64,000 nucleotides of DNA, taken from the NCBI GenBank assembly GCA_963585895.1, contig OY757934.1, positions 46,016,555 through 46,080,554 on the forward strand. Reading direction: 5' to 3'. The translations under genes and the position numbers were made by a program. This DNA comes from Sepioteuthis lessoniana (lineage: Eukaryota > Mollusca > Cephalopoda > Myopsida > Loliginidae). Below the pieces are notes generated by a model, which did no database searches, was not told where the DNA came from, and worked only from the letters and a program-made list of their open reading frames with translations. Of the stretch, positions 32,985-43,740 are shown piece by piece (position 1 is the stretch's first letter; each line of letters begins with the position of its first letter).

Positions 32985-33115
32985 TAGTCTTCATCTTCTG
33001 TCTTTTTTAATGTGGAACCATTTTCATAGATATGGTGCTAATGTATCTCCTTACAACACTCCATCGACAATATCAAAGGTGCCGGTGCCATTATCCGGTT
33101 AGCGATCCTAGAAGC
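32985..33115 (-). pseudogene. RTE-type LINE internal fragment
   Basis: The minus strand reads GTFDIVDGVL, a stop, then GDTLAPYL. This aligns with residues around FDIVAGVLQGDTLAPYLF of the intact RTE, so it is a short piece of the RT domain. It matches the same region of the decayed copy at 46800-47010. Confidence 0.6.
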
Positions 33116-33124
33116 AGCAACCCT

Positions 33125-33255
33125 CAAATCAGCAACTGACCAGCAACTTACTCCCATCTAGCTCTTACATTCACTTTTTGACTAATATCTTTGAGAAAGG
33201 TATGAATCTCCTCATCTACCTAGCTATAGGTTAGATAGAATAACCCATTGTTTTT
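33125..33255 (+). repeat. Family A SINE core fragment
   Basis: CTCTTACATTCACTTTTTGA, AAAGGTATGAATCTCCTCAT and TAGCTATAGGTTAGATAG match the family A core. Head and tail are missing. Confidence 0.6.
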
Positions 33256-33678
33256 TTATAATTTTCACAAGAAAAGAATTTTAGTATAGGTAAGAGGAAA
33301 AATTAGTGTAAAATGTGCGACAGGTATTACAGAATTTGCCTGCTATATTCGAAGTTTATCTGGTTTAGGGATGGTTTGTTAATCTTTATAAAGAGAGCTT
33401 TAAGAATTTGGAGTTTTTATTTGTTGTTTCCCTCTCTCATTTATTCTTTTCCCTACTCTTTTAATGAATATATATGACTTGTCACTGGTTTTGTCATTTC
33501 ATTATTCACTCCCTCGAAGATGTCTCAAGTGGGGGCCGAAAGTACTTGTGAAACATACAGTGCCTTCCTAAATTCATTCCATGCACAATCAAACGACTTG
33601 AAAGGAGCAAAGATAGAATGGGTAGAAACAATATGAGAAAATGCCTATATATATATATATATATATATATATTGTCAT

Positions 33679-33721
33679 CCACAGACAGACTATTTCGTTG
33701 TATCACAACTCTTCAGTGTGG
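33679..33721 (-). ncRNA. Hammerhead-type self-cleaving ribozyme candidate
   Basis: In minus sense the parts run in order. CCACA (33721-33717) is stem I 5'. CTGAAGA (33716-33710) is the first core strand. GTTGT-GAT-ACAAC forms a five-pair stem II (33709-33697). GAAA is the second core strand. Stem III pairs ATA with TGT around the triloop GTC. C of the second GTC is the predicted cleavage site, and TGTGG (33683-33679) closes stem I with five perfect pairs. All invariant positions of the hammerhead core are kept. A tRNA-like sequence lies immediately upstream in the same sense, so the unit resembles a SINE carrying a ribozyme. Confidence 0.7.
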
Positions 33722-33724
33722 CTC

Positions 33725-33808
33725 GACACGTAGGACGCTTGAAACTGGGATCGAACCCCGCCCGACTTTACGTTAGAGACCGCTCGGCCAACAAGCATAC
33801 CACGTCAG
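33725..33808 (-). tRNA. tRNA-like (Leu/Ser-type) SINE head or pseudogene
   Basis: The minus strand has box A TTGGCCGAGCGGTCT and box B GGGGTTCGATCCC, the internal Pol III promoter of a Leu/Ser-class tRNA, but the spacing is too short for a variable arm and no full cloverleaf can be drawn. It sits just upstream of the hammerhead fold. Confidence 0.55.
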
Positions 33809-34255
33809 CTAGGGAATTATAAGGTATTAAGTAGCAGCATTCGTTTGTTTACATTTTATACCTTCCCGGATACCAGAGTGCTCAATTCGTTCGAATTTGC
33901 AATATTTATAAATAAAAATACTCAATATCATTGATCGAACGTATATTTAAGATAGAAAAGACATACAGTCAACACTGCTTTGTATCCGTTAAATCTCTAG
34001 AGTACTCAATGTATGAACATGCAGAGCAATATCAGGTGAGGTAATATTTAGAGGTGTTGAATACTAGCTCCCCTGAGGATTGAAAACGTAAAGCTCAGTC
34101 ATGAGTTTTAATACTCTTTTATTATCTTATTTTATACTTGAAATATATATATAAATTCAATGTCATTCGATTATCTCTAACAAAACAAAACGAAACTGAA
34201 ATTCTATATGTAACTGACCTAAATGAATCAATGTATATTATTAACACGTTGAGTA

Positions 34256-34430
34256 AATCCTTGTGGTGTAGTGGCAAACGTGCTAACGTGAGTTTTAACC
34301 TCAGTCGTGCTATTACGGTCACTTTCGGACCCTTAATAAAGGTATGAAAACACTTATTCCTCCAGCAGACTTTCCCTACTATTCTTCTATAAAGATGAAT
34401 TCAGCAGTAACTAACTCACGAAGGTTTAGT
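34256..34430 (+). repeat. Family A SINE, diverged
   Basis: CCTTGTGGTGTAGTGGCAAA is a clear box A. GTGCTATTACGGTCACTTTC and AAAGGTATGAAAACACTTAT mark the core. The tail fuses into the family B copy that follows. Confidence 0.7.
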
Positions 34431-34761
34431 TTGGTTTAGTTTTATGGCAAATCAACCTTTGTAGGTTATTTAATGCTAAATCCATTCTTATACATATAAA
34501 GAGTTCTATTTCAAACAATTCAGTTTAGCATAAGTACAGTTTTTTGTTTACACACAGTTAAATGTCAAAAACAGTTCTATTCCAAACAATTCAGTTTAGC
34601 ATCAGTACACAGTTTGAATGTCAAAAACATTTCTATTTTAAACAATACAGTTTTACATAAGTATACAGTTTAGTTCTATTTGGCCCATAGATGGGACCCT
34701 ATCAGGTGCTACCACCCCGGGCCAGAGTGAACCTGGGAGCGATGGGAATGGAGGGATACTC

Positions 34762-34765
<4 letters not shown>
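34431..34765 (-). repeat. Family B retroposon copy
   Basis: The reverse tail TTTTATGGCAAATCAACC is followed by three to four CAATTCAGTTTAGCAT units and GGTGCTACCACCCCGGGCC. It is cut at an (AT)n run (34764-34801). Confidence 0.8.
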
Positions 34766-34806
<41 letters not shown>

Positions 34807-35055
34807 GTTTATCCTGGTTTTGTGTTTGTCCATGAAACTTTCGCACCAAAGCGTAGACTTTTGCATGAAAACTCACCTGACCCTTTCTTGCAACATAAGC
34901 TATAGACTATTGATATGAATGGTCATTTGGGGTCTCTAGAGGTAAAATTCCTCGTTCTAAACAGTGGGAGCAAATAATTTTCATTATAGAATTTTCTCCT
35001 TTTAATATAACTGTTTGCTTAGTACATTTATTAATATATCAGGAATTTAGGAGGG

Positions 35056-35292
35056 GGTGTCCTCATGGTGTAATGGTTAAAGCGATGGACTGCGGGATCG
35101 TAGTAAGCGAGTTCGTACTCCAGGCGCCGCATTACGTTCACTTTCGGAAAAATACCCTTGGGAAAGATATGAACCCCCTTATCCTCCCAGGTATGGGTTA
35201 AATAGTACCACTGTTCTTCTTGAAGAATGGCTTAGGCATTTAATAACCTGCAAAGGTTAATATGCCATTAAACAAAGAAACCAAACCAAACC
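35056..35292 (+). repeat. Family A SINE, full length
   Basis: GTCCTCATGGTGTAATGGTT is the box A head, GAGTTCGTACTCCAGGC is box B, then core GAACCCCCTTATCCTCCCAG and tail GCCATTAAACAAAGAAACC. One of the best copies. Confidence 0.9.
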
Positions 35293-35619
35293 GTAATTTA
35301 GGTCAGTCATCTCTGAGGTTCCAAACCATCTTTCACGGAGAGGAGGAAATTCCCTGTATGTTATAAAGAAAATACTGAAGTCCCTATAAAGTGCTTTCAC
35401 AACATAAGACCCAATATGCTAAATATTAAACTTTAAAACACAAAGTCGCTCTTTAGTACCTCAGATATGTAACTGTTAAAATTCAAAATGAAAACTTTCT
35501 CGTCTATTGCTTTTCGACACCTGTGAAATAAGCTCTCAAACTTGTATAGAATTTAATTCAATCATCAAACTTTTATGTCATTCGATTATCTCTAACAAAA
35601 CAAAACAGGAATTCTTCCA

Positions 35620-35975
35620 AGTTAAAGCCGTATCAGTACTATTACTAATAGAAAAATCTAGATGGAACCACATAAGGATAATGCGTGCTACTTTGAGCAA
35701 TTCCTGGAAGCAGTGTTCTACAAAATGTATACCTACGGCTACTTACCACCCATTTCACAAACCGTTAAAGAAAGGCAACCCAGACATGCTGGGCTCAGCT
35801 AGAGAAGTAAAAACAAACTCGTTAGTGACGTTCTTCAATGGACTACTGCACACCGACACACCAGTTTTGACGGACAGGCAAAAACTTTCATTCGTCAGTT
35901 CTGTACATACACTATGTGCATGTTGAGGACCTACCAGGAGTGAAAGTCGATAGGGACTGATGAGTAACGGGACAC
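35620..35975 (+). pseudogene. RTE-type LINE, 3' fragment
   Basis: MRATLSNSWKQCSTK, then KKGNPDMLGSAREVKTNSLV and a final worn DR...EW-like segment align with the last 130 residues of the intact RTE (MLRAILNKSWRQHPT, WRSRDELIRDVL). Frame is mostly kept but key residues have drifted. Confidence 0.65.
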
Positions 35976-36221
35976 CAAAGAATTTGTGCTCTCCACTCAC
36001 TTGGATAATTTTGATGATTTATAATCGAAAATTTCCTTGCATAAGCATTAAACAAGCGAAGATATTTATATTTGAAAAGATAACCTTAAAAGATTGTTAA
36101 GCAAAAAATTCCGTAGATTTTAACATTCAATAAAAAATCAATTAATTAGTTAATTTTAATTGAACCTCTTGCATGCATTTAATAAAAGACGAAAGTTTTT
36201 GAAAATTAAGTTTTCTGTTTG

Positions 36222-36425
36222 TTTGTTGGCATATCAGATTTCTTTGGTTATTTAATGCCAAAGCTATCCTTCAAGAAGAACAGTAGTGGTGGTACTATTT
36301 AACCCATAGATGGGAGGATAAGGGGTTTCATACCTTTCTCCAAGGATATTTGTCCGAAAGTGAACTTAATAGCGCGACTGGAGTTCGAACTCGCTTACTA
36401 CAATTCCACTGTCTAGCGCTTTAAC
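36222..36425 (-). repeat. Family A SINE
   Basis: GGTTATTTAATGCCAAAGCT, ACCCATAGATGGGAGGATAA and ATAGCGCGACTGGAGTTCGA. The head is truncated near CACTGTCTAGCGCTTTAAC. Confidence 0.8.
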
Positions 36426-36483
36426 AATTACAATAAATAACCCACGTTGGATAATATGCCATTAAACAAAGAAACCAAACGAG
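36426..36483 (+). repeat. Family A SINE tail in opposite orientation
   Basis: AATAACCCACGTTGG and ATATGCCATTAAACAAAG follow directly after the minus-strand copy, forming a head-joined inverted pair. Confidence 0.75.
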
Positions 36484-36896
36484 GCTATATATATATATAT
36501 ATATATATATTTTCATTTCAATCATACATTTTAGATGCATCAGGGAGGTCTTCAGTGATGCGCTGTCTTCATTGCCGATTTCGGGTTATTTCTGCATCAT
36601 ATCGGCTCCAACAGTAACCCCGACATGCTTCTGGAAGCGCCAAGCCGCCTCCGTGATCGCGACGTGCTACGCTCGTGCCTCTACCAAAGCTGTCTTTTAG
36701 TAAACAGCCAATGAAAACAGGGCATTCCATACTCCTCTGCTATATAATACCATCTTTACCTCATCCGGTTTCGCCCGGCTACTTCCGGAATCGGTACCTA
36801 GGTAAGATGTTATTTTAATACTCGTCCGTGTCCATGATTTACACTTCACTAGACTTACACGAATCTCCCGTCAAATCTATCCTATACCAATACTTC

Positions 36897-36951
<55 letters not shown>

Positions 36952-36960
36952 GAAATCTAT
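36484..36960. other. No gene recognised; AT microsatellites at both ends
   Basis: (AT)n at 36486-36510 and 36899-36949. The 390 bases between are less AT-rich but show no open frame or known repeat. Confidence 0.6.
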
Positions 36961-37106
36961 GTCACATATATCTGTTCATAGAAATTTAAGTCTCTTTCCC
37001 AGTGCCTCCCTCCCTTACTTTCTTTCTCTGACTTCCTCTCTCTCCTTATCCCTCTCACTCGAATACTTATGCATTCAGGCAGTTGTAAATGTTTTTTTTT
37101 ATAATT

Positions 37107-37347
37107 TTTGGTTTCTTTGTTTAATAGCATATCCACCTTTGTTGTTTATCTAATGCCAAATCCATCCATCAAGAAGATCAGTTGTGCTACTATTTAAACC
37201 ATTGCTGGGAGGATAAGGGGGTTCATACCTTTCCCAAGGGTATTTGTCCGAAAGTGAACGTAATAGTCCGACTGGAATACGAACTCGCTTACTACGATTC
37301 CGCAAACCAGCGCTTTAACCATTAAACCACGAGGACACCCCTTCCAG
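37107..37347 (-). repeat. Family A SINE, full length
   Basis: Runs from GGTTTCTTTGTTTAATAGCA to CCATTAAACCACGAGGACAC, with the reverse of box B (GGAATACGAACTCGC) at 37273-37287. Confidence 0.9.
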
Positions 37348-37876
37348 TGAAAATTTCTATTTCAAATTTCATATATTCTGATTTGTTCATATCATGACTG
37401 GTCCTCTCTTTATTCTACACAATCACCCTTAAGCCAACGATTCCTACCAGATCGTAGAAGTTAACCAACAGTGAACATGCTTGGTAATTAGATGAGTGAC
37501 ATTTAGTAACAGCAAATACCGTAAGTAACTTGAGGAAACAGTAAATCATAACAACTGAGTACTTCGTATTGTATAATGGTTAAAAAGCTAGGCTGGGAAC
37601 ACATTGTTAGTGAGTGTAATTCTCACTGGGTGCCCTACATTTCTGGTCAGTTACAAAAACGCTGGAGGTTTTTTTCAAACTTAGAATAAAGAAAACAATT
37701 TTCAGTTGATTTCTATATAAAGATCTGTCAATCATCATAATTCATAATTGTGATTAGTATACTTTTTCATTGTCCTAATTCTACTTACTTTTCCCGTCTA
37801 AGCAGGCTATACATATAAAAATATATATTTTAGAAGAGTCGCTAGTGGTGTGGCAGTTATTGTCGTCGGAGTGAAC

Positions 37877-38511
37877 TGTTATATTTTGACCTTCGACCCG
37901 GCCCAAAATGCCATTCAAGGTGATGCACCGGAAGTAAGAGACACATTCCAATGGCAGTTAGGAGAGGAAATCGCGTGGGCGGAAATTGGCTAACAAAATG
38001 GGACAAGCTAAAAAAATCCCATGATACTCTCATAGACTGACGCACCGGAAGAGAGTGACCTCTGAACTGCATGACAGTTATTTCCGCTTGATGACGATTA
38101 AACATGCGATTTCAAAGATTGAGTGGGCGTTGAACTAATATATAACTCATTTGAGTTCGACGGCCAGTTGCTGTAGAGTTGGAGAAGGAGGAGGACGAGA
38201 TGTGGTAGGGAAAGCCACACCCGGCCGAAGGGGTCCAGAGAAGATGCTGATAAGATGCAGTAAAGAAAGCCAGCACCTAGCAGAGTGGACCCCAGGGCCT
38301 CCGGTTGAGCATCAGGAGAACGAGAAAGACACAGCGTTGCCGGCCATAAGAGTGGAGGTCAAAATATTGCACTTATGTTCGGTCTCCAGCTCCCTCTCAC
38401 ACGCAAACCTTGAATAACCTTTTCGAACCCTTGCAATAAAGTGAGAGGTAAATATTTTGTTAAAAGATTCTTCGCTCGTCTGTTATTCATTGCGTCAGTA
38501 TGTATCCTGCA
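37877..38511 (+). mobile_element. Solo LTR with target-site duplication
   Basis: It starts TGTTATATTTTGACC and ends TATCCTGCA, and is flanked by the 5-base direct repeat TGAAC (37872-37876 and 38512-38516). A TATATAACTC TATA region lies near 38140 and AATAAAGTGAGAGG at 38435. Perfect 5-base duplication with TG...CA ends and no internal region is what recombination between two LTRs of a Ty3/gypsy element leaves. It is related to the LTR at 58724-59288. Open frames inside it (38151-38417 and antisense 38105-37857) are unlikely to be genes. Confidence 0.8.
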
Positions 38512-38516
38512 TGAAC

Positions 38517-38640
38517 ATGTATTTGAGAATATAACAGAACTTGGTTACCCAAGACTGTTTGTATTTCACATTGCACTAATACCCATGGAGAAAGGTGTGA
38601 ATCCAATCAATCTCCCTTCAGTCATTGATAAATTTTAGCA
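38517..38640 (+). repeat. Family D SINE core fragment
   Basis: ATTGCACTAATACCCATGGA and GTGTGAATCCAATCAATC match the family D core. The flanks are unrecognised. Confidence 0.55.
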
Positions 38641-39188
38641 CAAACGGGGCTTTTTAATGTTGGCATAGCAACCTATCTCGGAGAAGAAAAACTATGAATT
38701 TTAACCAATTATAGACCTAGGGTGGGATGGACTCTACCAGGTTATTTGTTCCCAAGACATACTACGTAACTAGCGCCCCCTAAGATCAATCAGTGTTTCG
38801 GACCATTCAGATATATCTTAACTGTAGTATTTGAAGTTATTTCTTTCCGGGCAAAACCGGGTAACCCTGGTAGCATATATATATAGATACATAATGATAG
38901 AAAACGGAATTAAAAAAACAAAATTGGCAAAACCGATTTTTACCTGAGTACAGAATGTGTATGTTTGGAAGTATTAGATATTTCTCTAAAATATACAAAG
39001 ACTTCATCTATCTTGTGGCGTAGTAATCCTCCCACAAATTTGCGATCTTCAATATTGGCAGAGAACTGAACGGTGTTAATACCAAAGGAGGATAGACAGT
39101 GTATTAAGATGGAGTCTGGGTACTGTTTTATACATCCTTTATTGTAGAACCTGTGGACATACTCAATGTATTGTAATTTTTTACTCGG

Positions 39189-39223
<35 letters not shown>

Positions 39224-39225
39224 TC
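38641..39225. other. No gene recognised
   Basis: AT-rich sequence ending in (CA)n(AT)n at 39190-39222. The open frame 39329-38940 (minus) has no recognisable domain. Confidence 0.6.
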
Positions 39226-39468
39226 AATGGTCTAATGAGTAGAGTGTTCGCCAATGGTCCTGGAGACCGGGATTCAGTCCCAGGTCGAGTAATACCAAAA
39301 ATGGTACTTGATACCGCCTTGCTTAACACTCAGCATTACAAGGGAAGGACCAAGGATAAAGTGAAGCAATCTAGGAAATGGAGTAGCACACACCCCTACA
39401 CAGAGGTGTAGAAGCTATTGAAAAGAATGCTTTCGGGTTCCCCTCGACTACGGTCGCCAACTTTACTT

Positions 39469-39473
<5 letters not shown>
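39226..39473 (+). repeat. Family C SINE, full length
   Basis: Box A-like AATGGTCTAATGAGTAGAGT and box B-like CGGGATTCAGTCCCAGG form the head. Body includes CTTGCTTAACACTCAGC, and the tail ends CGCCAACTTTACTTA. Confidence 0.88.

Positions 39474-39518
<45 letters not shown>
39474..39518. repeat. (AT)n microsatellite at a SINE 3' end
   Basis: AT dinucleotides abut the family C tail directly. Confidence 0.95.
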
Positions 39519-39520
<2 letters not shown>

Positions 39521-39857
39521 AGTTGATCAATATGCATTAATGTAGTCTAATTTTTTTTTGGATATATGTTTTTGAAGCTCTTACTTCCAATTTAAACGGG
39601 ACTTCACATGACGTCATTTTCTAACTGCCTCATTATGTAACACTAGGGCACTATGTCGGAAGCTATAACACAACACTAATATAAAACGTCTCTGTTTTAT
39701 GACACCAAAGTTTATTTTGGCTACATTTTTCATAGTAGTCGCGAAAAGAGAGAGATAAGCATTAAGGATGCGTCATAGATCGACATATAGTGTAAAGAAT
39801 ACGAGGCAAACATATAGACAGGAACATAGTTATTATGCAAGACGAAAAGGGACGAAA

Positions 39858-40143
39858 AGGTGCCCGTGGTGTAATGGTTATCGTCGTAGGAAATGGACAC
39901 GACGACACGAGTTCAAATCCTGGACGAGATTGATTGCATTTCACATAGCACTAATACCCTTGGGAAAGGTATGAATCCAATTATTTTCCCTCTAGCTATG
40001 GGTAAATAGTAGGACAGACTGATTCTTCAGCCTTGGTGAGGCAACTAGTCTAGGAGAATGAATACTCTGAATTCAAACCTGTTAAACTCCGCTTAAAAAA
40101 TTGACCTTGTATCATAACCTGCCAGAGCGGGGGGATTGGGTAA
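39858..40143 (+). repeat. Family D SINE, full length
   Basis: GTGCCCGTGGTGTAATGGTT (box A), CGAGTTCAAATCCTGGACG (box B), core CCTTGGGAAAGGTATGAATC, CTTCAGCCTTGGTGAGGC, tail CTGCCAGAGCGGGGGG. Confidence 0.9.
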
Positions 40144-40164
40144 AAAAACAAGATAAGGGACAGG

Positions 40165-40335
40165 CACTTAATAACTTTCTTCGCTGTCCCGCACGCCACC
40201 TTTGCGCTTGCGACCGCACCGTGAGCTGACTTCACTCCCACCTCCACATCGAGGTCTTTTTGCTCTGTATCCGACTGACTGCTTGACTCAACTGGCCGAC
40301 TCCAACTTCTGACTTCCCTTTATATATTTTCTTCT
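40165..40335 (-). mobile_element. Possible LTR promoter fragment
   Basis: In minus sense a TATATAAAGGGAAG box is followed by CCAGTTGAGTCAAGCAGTC, resembling the TATA-plus-CAGTCAGTCGAGTCGGC part of the LTR at 29381. It is cut by the family D SINE. Only this short stretch is alignable by eye. Confidence 0.35.
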
Positions 40336-40744
40336 CGTTATTCTCTCTAACTAATCTCTTAATCTCATGTAATCACTAAAATTATTTGGTGATACGTCAT
40401 TGCTAAATTTCAAATGTATCGAAATTTTTATTTTTATATTTCGCTTACAGCTGATTTTAAAACAAATCTGTCGCGCTTTATTTTGGCATCCGGTGACATG
40501 GGTAACCAAAACAACTTCTACGTAAGTCCTGATCTTTTGAAATCAAAAACCTGCGACTTTGAACTCAAAGTTTTAGTTTGCATACGATTATTCACAAAAA
40601 TAATTAATCAAAATATCAATTATTTTACAATAATATCAAGCAATACTCAAGCCTGAAAAATTTGGTTGTGAGAAAAAGCTATTCCCTGAGTCAATCTCAC
40701 TCACTAAGCTTTAAAACATCAATCTCTAAATCAGATGTATGCTG

Positions 40745-40788
<44 letters not shown>

Positions 40789-40894
40789 CTTTATATATAT
40801 ACTTTTTTTTAATAAGCTTTATATATATATATACTTTTTTCGGGATTGATATTTATAAAATATAATGAGTGAAATATATGTACGTATGGATATG

Positions 40895-40938
<44 letters not shown>

Positions 40939-41200
40939 CAGGAAGTAAATCCGATTGTATAAAAAATGTACGAATAAGAGAAAACACGAAGTCTTCATAA
41001 GATTTATTTTACATATAGACTGGATTATTTGCCAAGGTCAGACGTTTCCATTTTTTAAAACTTCACCAGAGCGTTTAAATATTTGATTTTGTATCTTCGG
41101 AATTTTATTTAAGTGCTACATTTGTTAAACGAGGTGAAAAAAATGAGAAAGTTTTAAACATTCTATTTCCGTTACTGGTGTTATGTTTCAAAAACAGTGT
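40336..41200. other. No gene recognised; AT microsatellites
   Basis: (AT)n at 40750-40786 and 40898-40936. The 80-codon frame at 40414-40656 has no recognisable domain. Minus-strand text at 41073-41048 (CTGGTGAAG, then GGAAACGTC) recalls the core of the hairpin repeats at 53 kb but lacks a stem II. Confidence 0.5.
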
Positions 41201-41211
41201 AATCTTATTAG

Positions 41212-41395
41212 AGTTTGAAATTGATTTTAAAAACACAATGTAAAAAAAAAAATATATATATATACAAATATCTTGCATATATTGCATCTATCTATTTCAA
41301 GTCAATATATATACCTCATTTCAATTTTTAGTTCGATATATGTATATATATATATATATATATATGCGCGCATGTGTGTGTTTGTGTATGCATCA

Positions 41396-41429
<34 letters not shown>

Positions 41430-41666
41430 AAGTCCTGTTATATTTTTCCTCGTGTTTTTGGTTTACACCAGAAACTGAAAAACAGGATGGAAATAAATTT
41501 ATAATCCTAAATTAACCGGTCTTTGGTTTTTTCTTGAAAGAAAGTATTGCTCTGTAAAAAAATTACATTGAGCTCTCTACCAGGAAAATTTAAATGTTCA
41601 GCTCCTGATTGATTTTCTTGTCCTGAAGGAATTATTTCCCAACTCTAGTTTAACTGGACCGAATAA

Positions 41667-41726
<60 letters not shown>

Positions 41727-41868
41727 TATATATATATCGAACTAAAGATTGAAATGAGGTATATATATTGACTTGAAATAGGTAGATGCAATATATGCAA
41801 GATATTTGTATATATATATATTTTTTTTTTTTTTTGTTTTTTATACTGTGTTTTTAAAATCAATTTCG

Positions 41869-41873
<5 letters not shown>
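41212..41873. repeat. Large inverted repeat (~135-bp arms, ~390-bp spacer)
   Basis: The left arm, about 41212-41345, includes GATTTTAAAAACACAATG, CAAATATCTTGCATATATTG and CCTCATTTCAATTTTTAG. The right arm, about 41735-41873, is its near-perfect reverse complement (CGAACTAAAGATTGAAATGA, CAATATATGCAAGATATTTG). The spacer contains AT and GT microsatellites. No open frame of note. It may be a terminal-inverted-repeat element or an inverted duplication. Confidence 0.85.

Positions 41874-41874
<1 letters not shown>

Positions 41875-41936
<62 letters not shown>
41875..41936. repeat. (AT)n microsatellite
   Basis: Another AT tract lies inside the inverted repeat at 41670-41737. Confidence 0.95.
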
Positions 41937-41984
41937 CATGTTTACTATTTAAAAGCCTTTTCCTTTCCATAAAATGACCATTTC

Positions 41985-42243
41985 AGCTCATTGGCCTCGT
42001 CAGTAGAGTGTTCGTTAATGGTCCGGGAGATCTGAGTTCAATCCCAGGTCACGTCATATCAAAGTCTTTAAAAATGATATTTGATACTTCCTTGCTTAAT
42101 ACTCGGCAATATTAGATACGTATCAAGGGTAAAGTGGAGCAATCCACGGAAAGGAGTAGCGCCCTCCCCTTCACCTCGGTGTAGTAGCTATTGAAAAGGG
42201 AGCCTTCCGGTTGCCCTCGACTAAGGTCACCAACTTTACTTAT
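41985..42243 (+). repeat. Family C SINE, full length
   Basis: CGTCAGTAGAGTGTTCG head, GAGTTCAATCCCAGGTCACG box B, body CTTGCTTAATACTCGGC, tail CACCAACTTTACTTA. Confidence 0.88.
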
Positions 42244-42404
42244 TATATCTAAAAAGAAATCACATAAAGCCTTAAGCATAGAGTTTTGAGTTTTTTGTAT
42301 CCATGCTGCTAAATTTTGAGATAATTTCAACAATGATTGGTCAAGTTATTGGATTCCGAATTGGTATCAGTTTATCTTAAAACCCACACACACCCACACA
42401 CACC

Positions 42405-42465
<61 letters not shown>
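42405..42465. repeat. (CACAC)n(AT)n microsatellite
   Basis: CACACC units at 42385-42410, then (AT)n. Confidence 0.9.
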
Positions 42466-42467
<2 letters not shown>

Positions 42468-42895
42468 AAAGATCTATTGTATAAGAAGAAAACACTGTTG
42501 GGGTAAGTCTTTAATTAATATTTTCTTCTTTTAGCGTTGTTATCTTGAATTTTCTTTCTGCTTTTCATTTACTTAATTCCCCCGCTCTTTCTCCTTCTCC
42601 TTTTCTCTTTCTGTTTCTCAAATTTTTTTTTTCTGCAACTGTGAATAAAAGTTGTATCGACGCAGTGGGCACACTTGTCAGTGTCGATTGAAACTAAAGC
42701 AAGAAATAACCTTAATACCCACTCCTCCTCGTGAAATGAATGCTGAGAAAAAAGCTCTTAGAAGCAATTCAATTAAAAAACTTAATCTAAAATAATAAAA
42801 AAAAGAAGATTGCTCAACATTTCACGTTGTAACACTAAGATTAGAATTTAAAAACCGATTCTCTCACTGTTCCTGTAATCTGGTTTATTCGCGAG
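42466..42895. other. No gene recognised
   Basis: Pyrimidine-rich stretch at 42575-42635, otherwise AT-rich. Confidence 0.6.
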
Positions 42896-42899
42896 GGCT

Positions 42900-43150
42900 T
42901 TACACATGTAACCTGTCTTGGACACGAATAGCCTGGCAGAACCCATCCCTTTCCATGTCTATAACTGGTTTGAGTTTAGAATTTTCCTTCTCCTAGACCG
43001 GTTGACATATTGGTTTATAGTTGGATTCATACCTCTTTCGATTTTATAGGCGCTATGAGAAATGCAAACAACCTCGTTCAGGATTTGAACAAGCGTAGTC
43101 GAGTCCACTTCCTACAAGGATAATCGTTACGCAACGAGTATCTAAAAAGC
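42900..43150 (-). repeat. Family D SINE, diverged
   Basis: TTTTCCTTCTCCTAGACCGG, ATTCATACCTCTTTCG and CAGGATTTGAACAAGCG (reverse box B). Box A is worn (ATAATCGTTACGCAACGAG). Confidence 0.7.
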
Positions 43151-43182
43151 AACCCCCCCAATACTGAAAGTCACATACGCTT

Positions 43183-43419
43183 GTTTTGGTTTCTTTGTTT
43201 AATGGCATATCAACCTTTGTTGGTGATTTATTACCAAAACCATTCTCTTTGAAGAACAGTTATGGTTTTATTTAATCCATAGCTGTAAGGATAAGGGGGT
43301 TCATCCCTTTCTCAAGGGTATTTGCCCGAAAGTGAACGTAATAGCGCGACTGGAGTACGAAATCGCTTACTACGATTCCGCAGTCTGTTGCTTTAACCAT
43401 TTCACCACGAGGACCCCCC
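43183..43419 (-). repeat. Family A SINE, full length
   Basis: TTGGTTTCTTTGTTTAATGG tail, GTTCATCCCTTTCTCAAGGG core, TAGCGCGACTGGAGTACG box B and CCATTTCACCACGAGGAC box A. Confidence 0.9.
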
Positions 43420-43509
43420 CACATACGTTTGTTTTGTCGTAGAAATGTTTACACTGTATTATCAGCCTAAGTAATAAGATGGCTTCCACGTACCTCTCTA
43501 TTTTGAGGT

Positions 43510-43740
43510 TTACCATTTATAATTGCATTTTACAGAGCACTAATACCCTTGGGAAAGGTATGAATTCAATTATTCTCCCTTCAGCCATGGGTAAATAGTA
43601 GGGCAGACTGGATTCTTCAGCCTTGGTGAGACAACTAGTCTAGGAGAAGGAAAACTCTGAATTAAAACCTGTTAAACTCCACTTAAAAATTGACCTTGTG
43701 TCATATCCTGCCCGAGCGGAGGGGTTGGTAAATATGATAA
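43510..43740 (+). repeat. Family D SINE, 5'-truncated
   Basis: It begins ATTGCATTTTACAGAGCACT in the post-tRNA part and runs through the core to CTGCCCGAGCGGAGGGG. Confidence 0.85.

Noticed and set aside
33500-33590. Further hammerhead (TCGAAGATG ... GGCCGAAAG)
   Set aside because: The first core strand reads CTCGAAGA, not CTGANGA, and stems I and III do not close.
35056-35125. Functional tRNA gene
   Set aside because: Boxes A and B are good but the cloverleaf stems do not pair, and the sequence continues into the SINE core and tail shared by about ten other copies.
37565-37650. tRNA gene (TATAATGGTTAAAAAGC box A, TGTAATTCTCAC box B)
   Set aside because: Acceptor stem cannot be formed and box B is weak. 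At best it is a worn SINE head.
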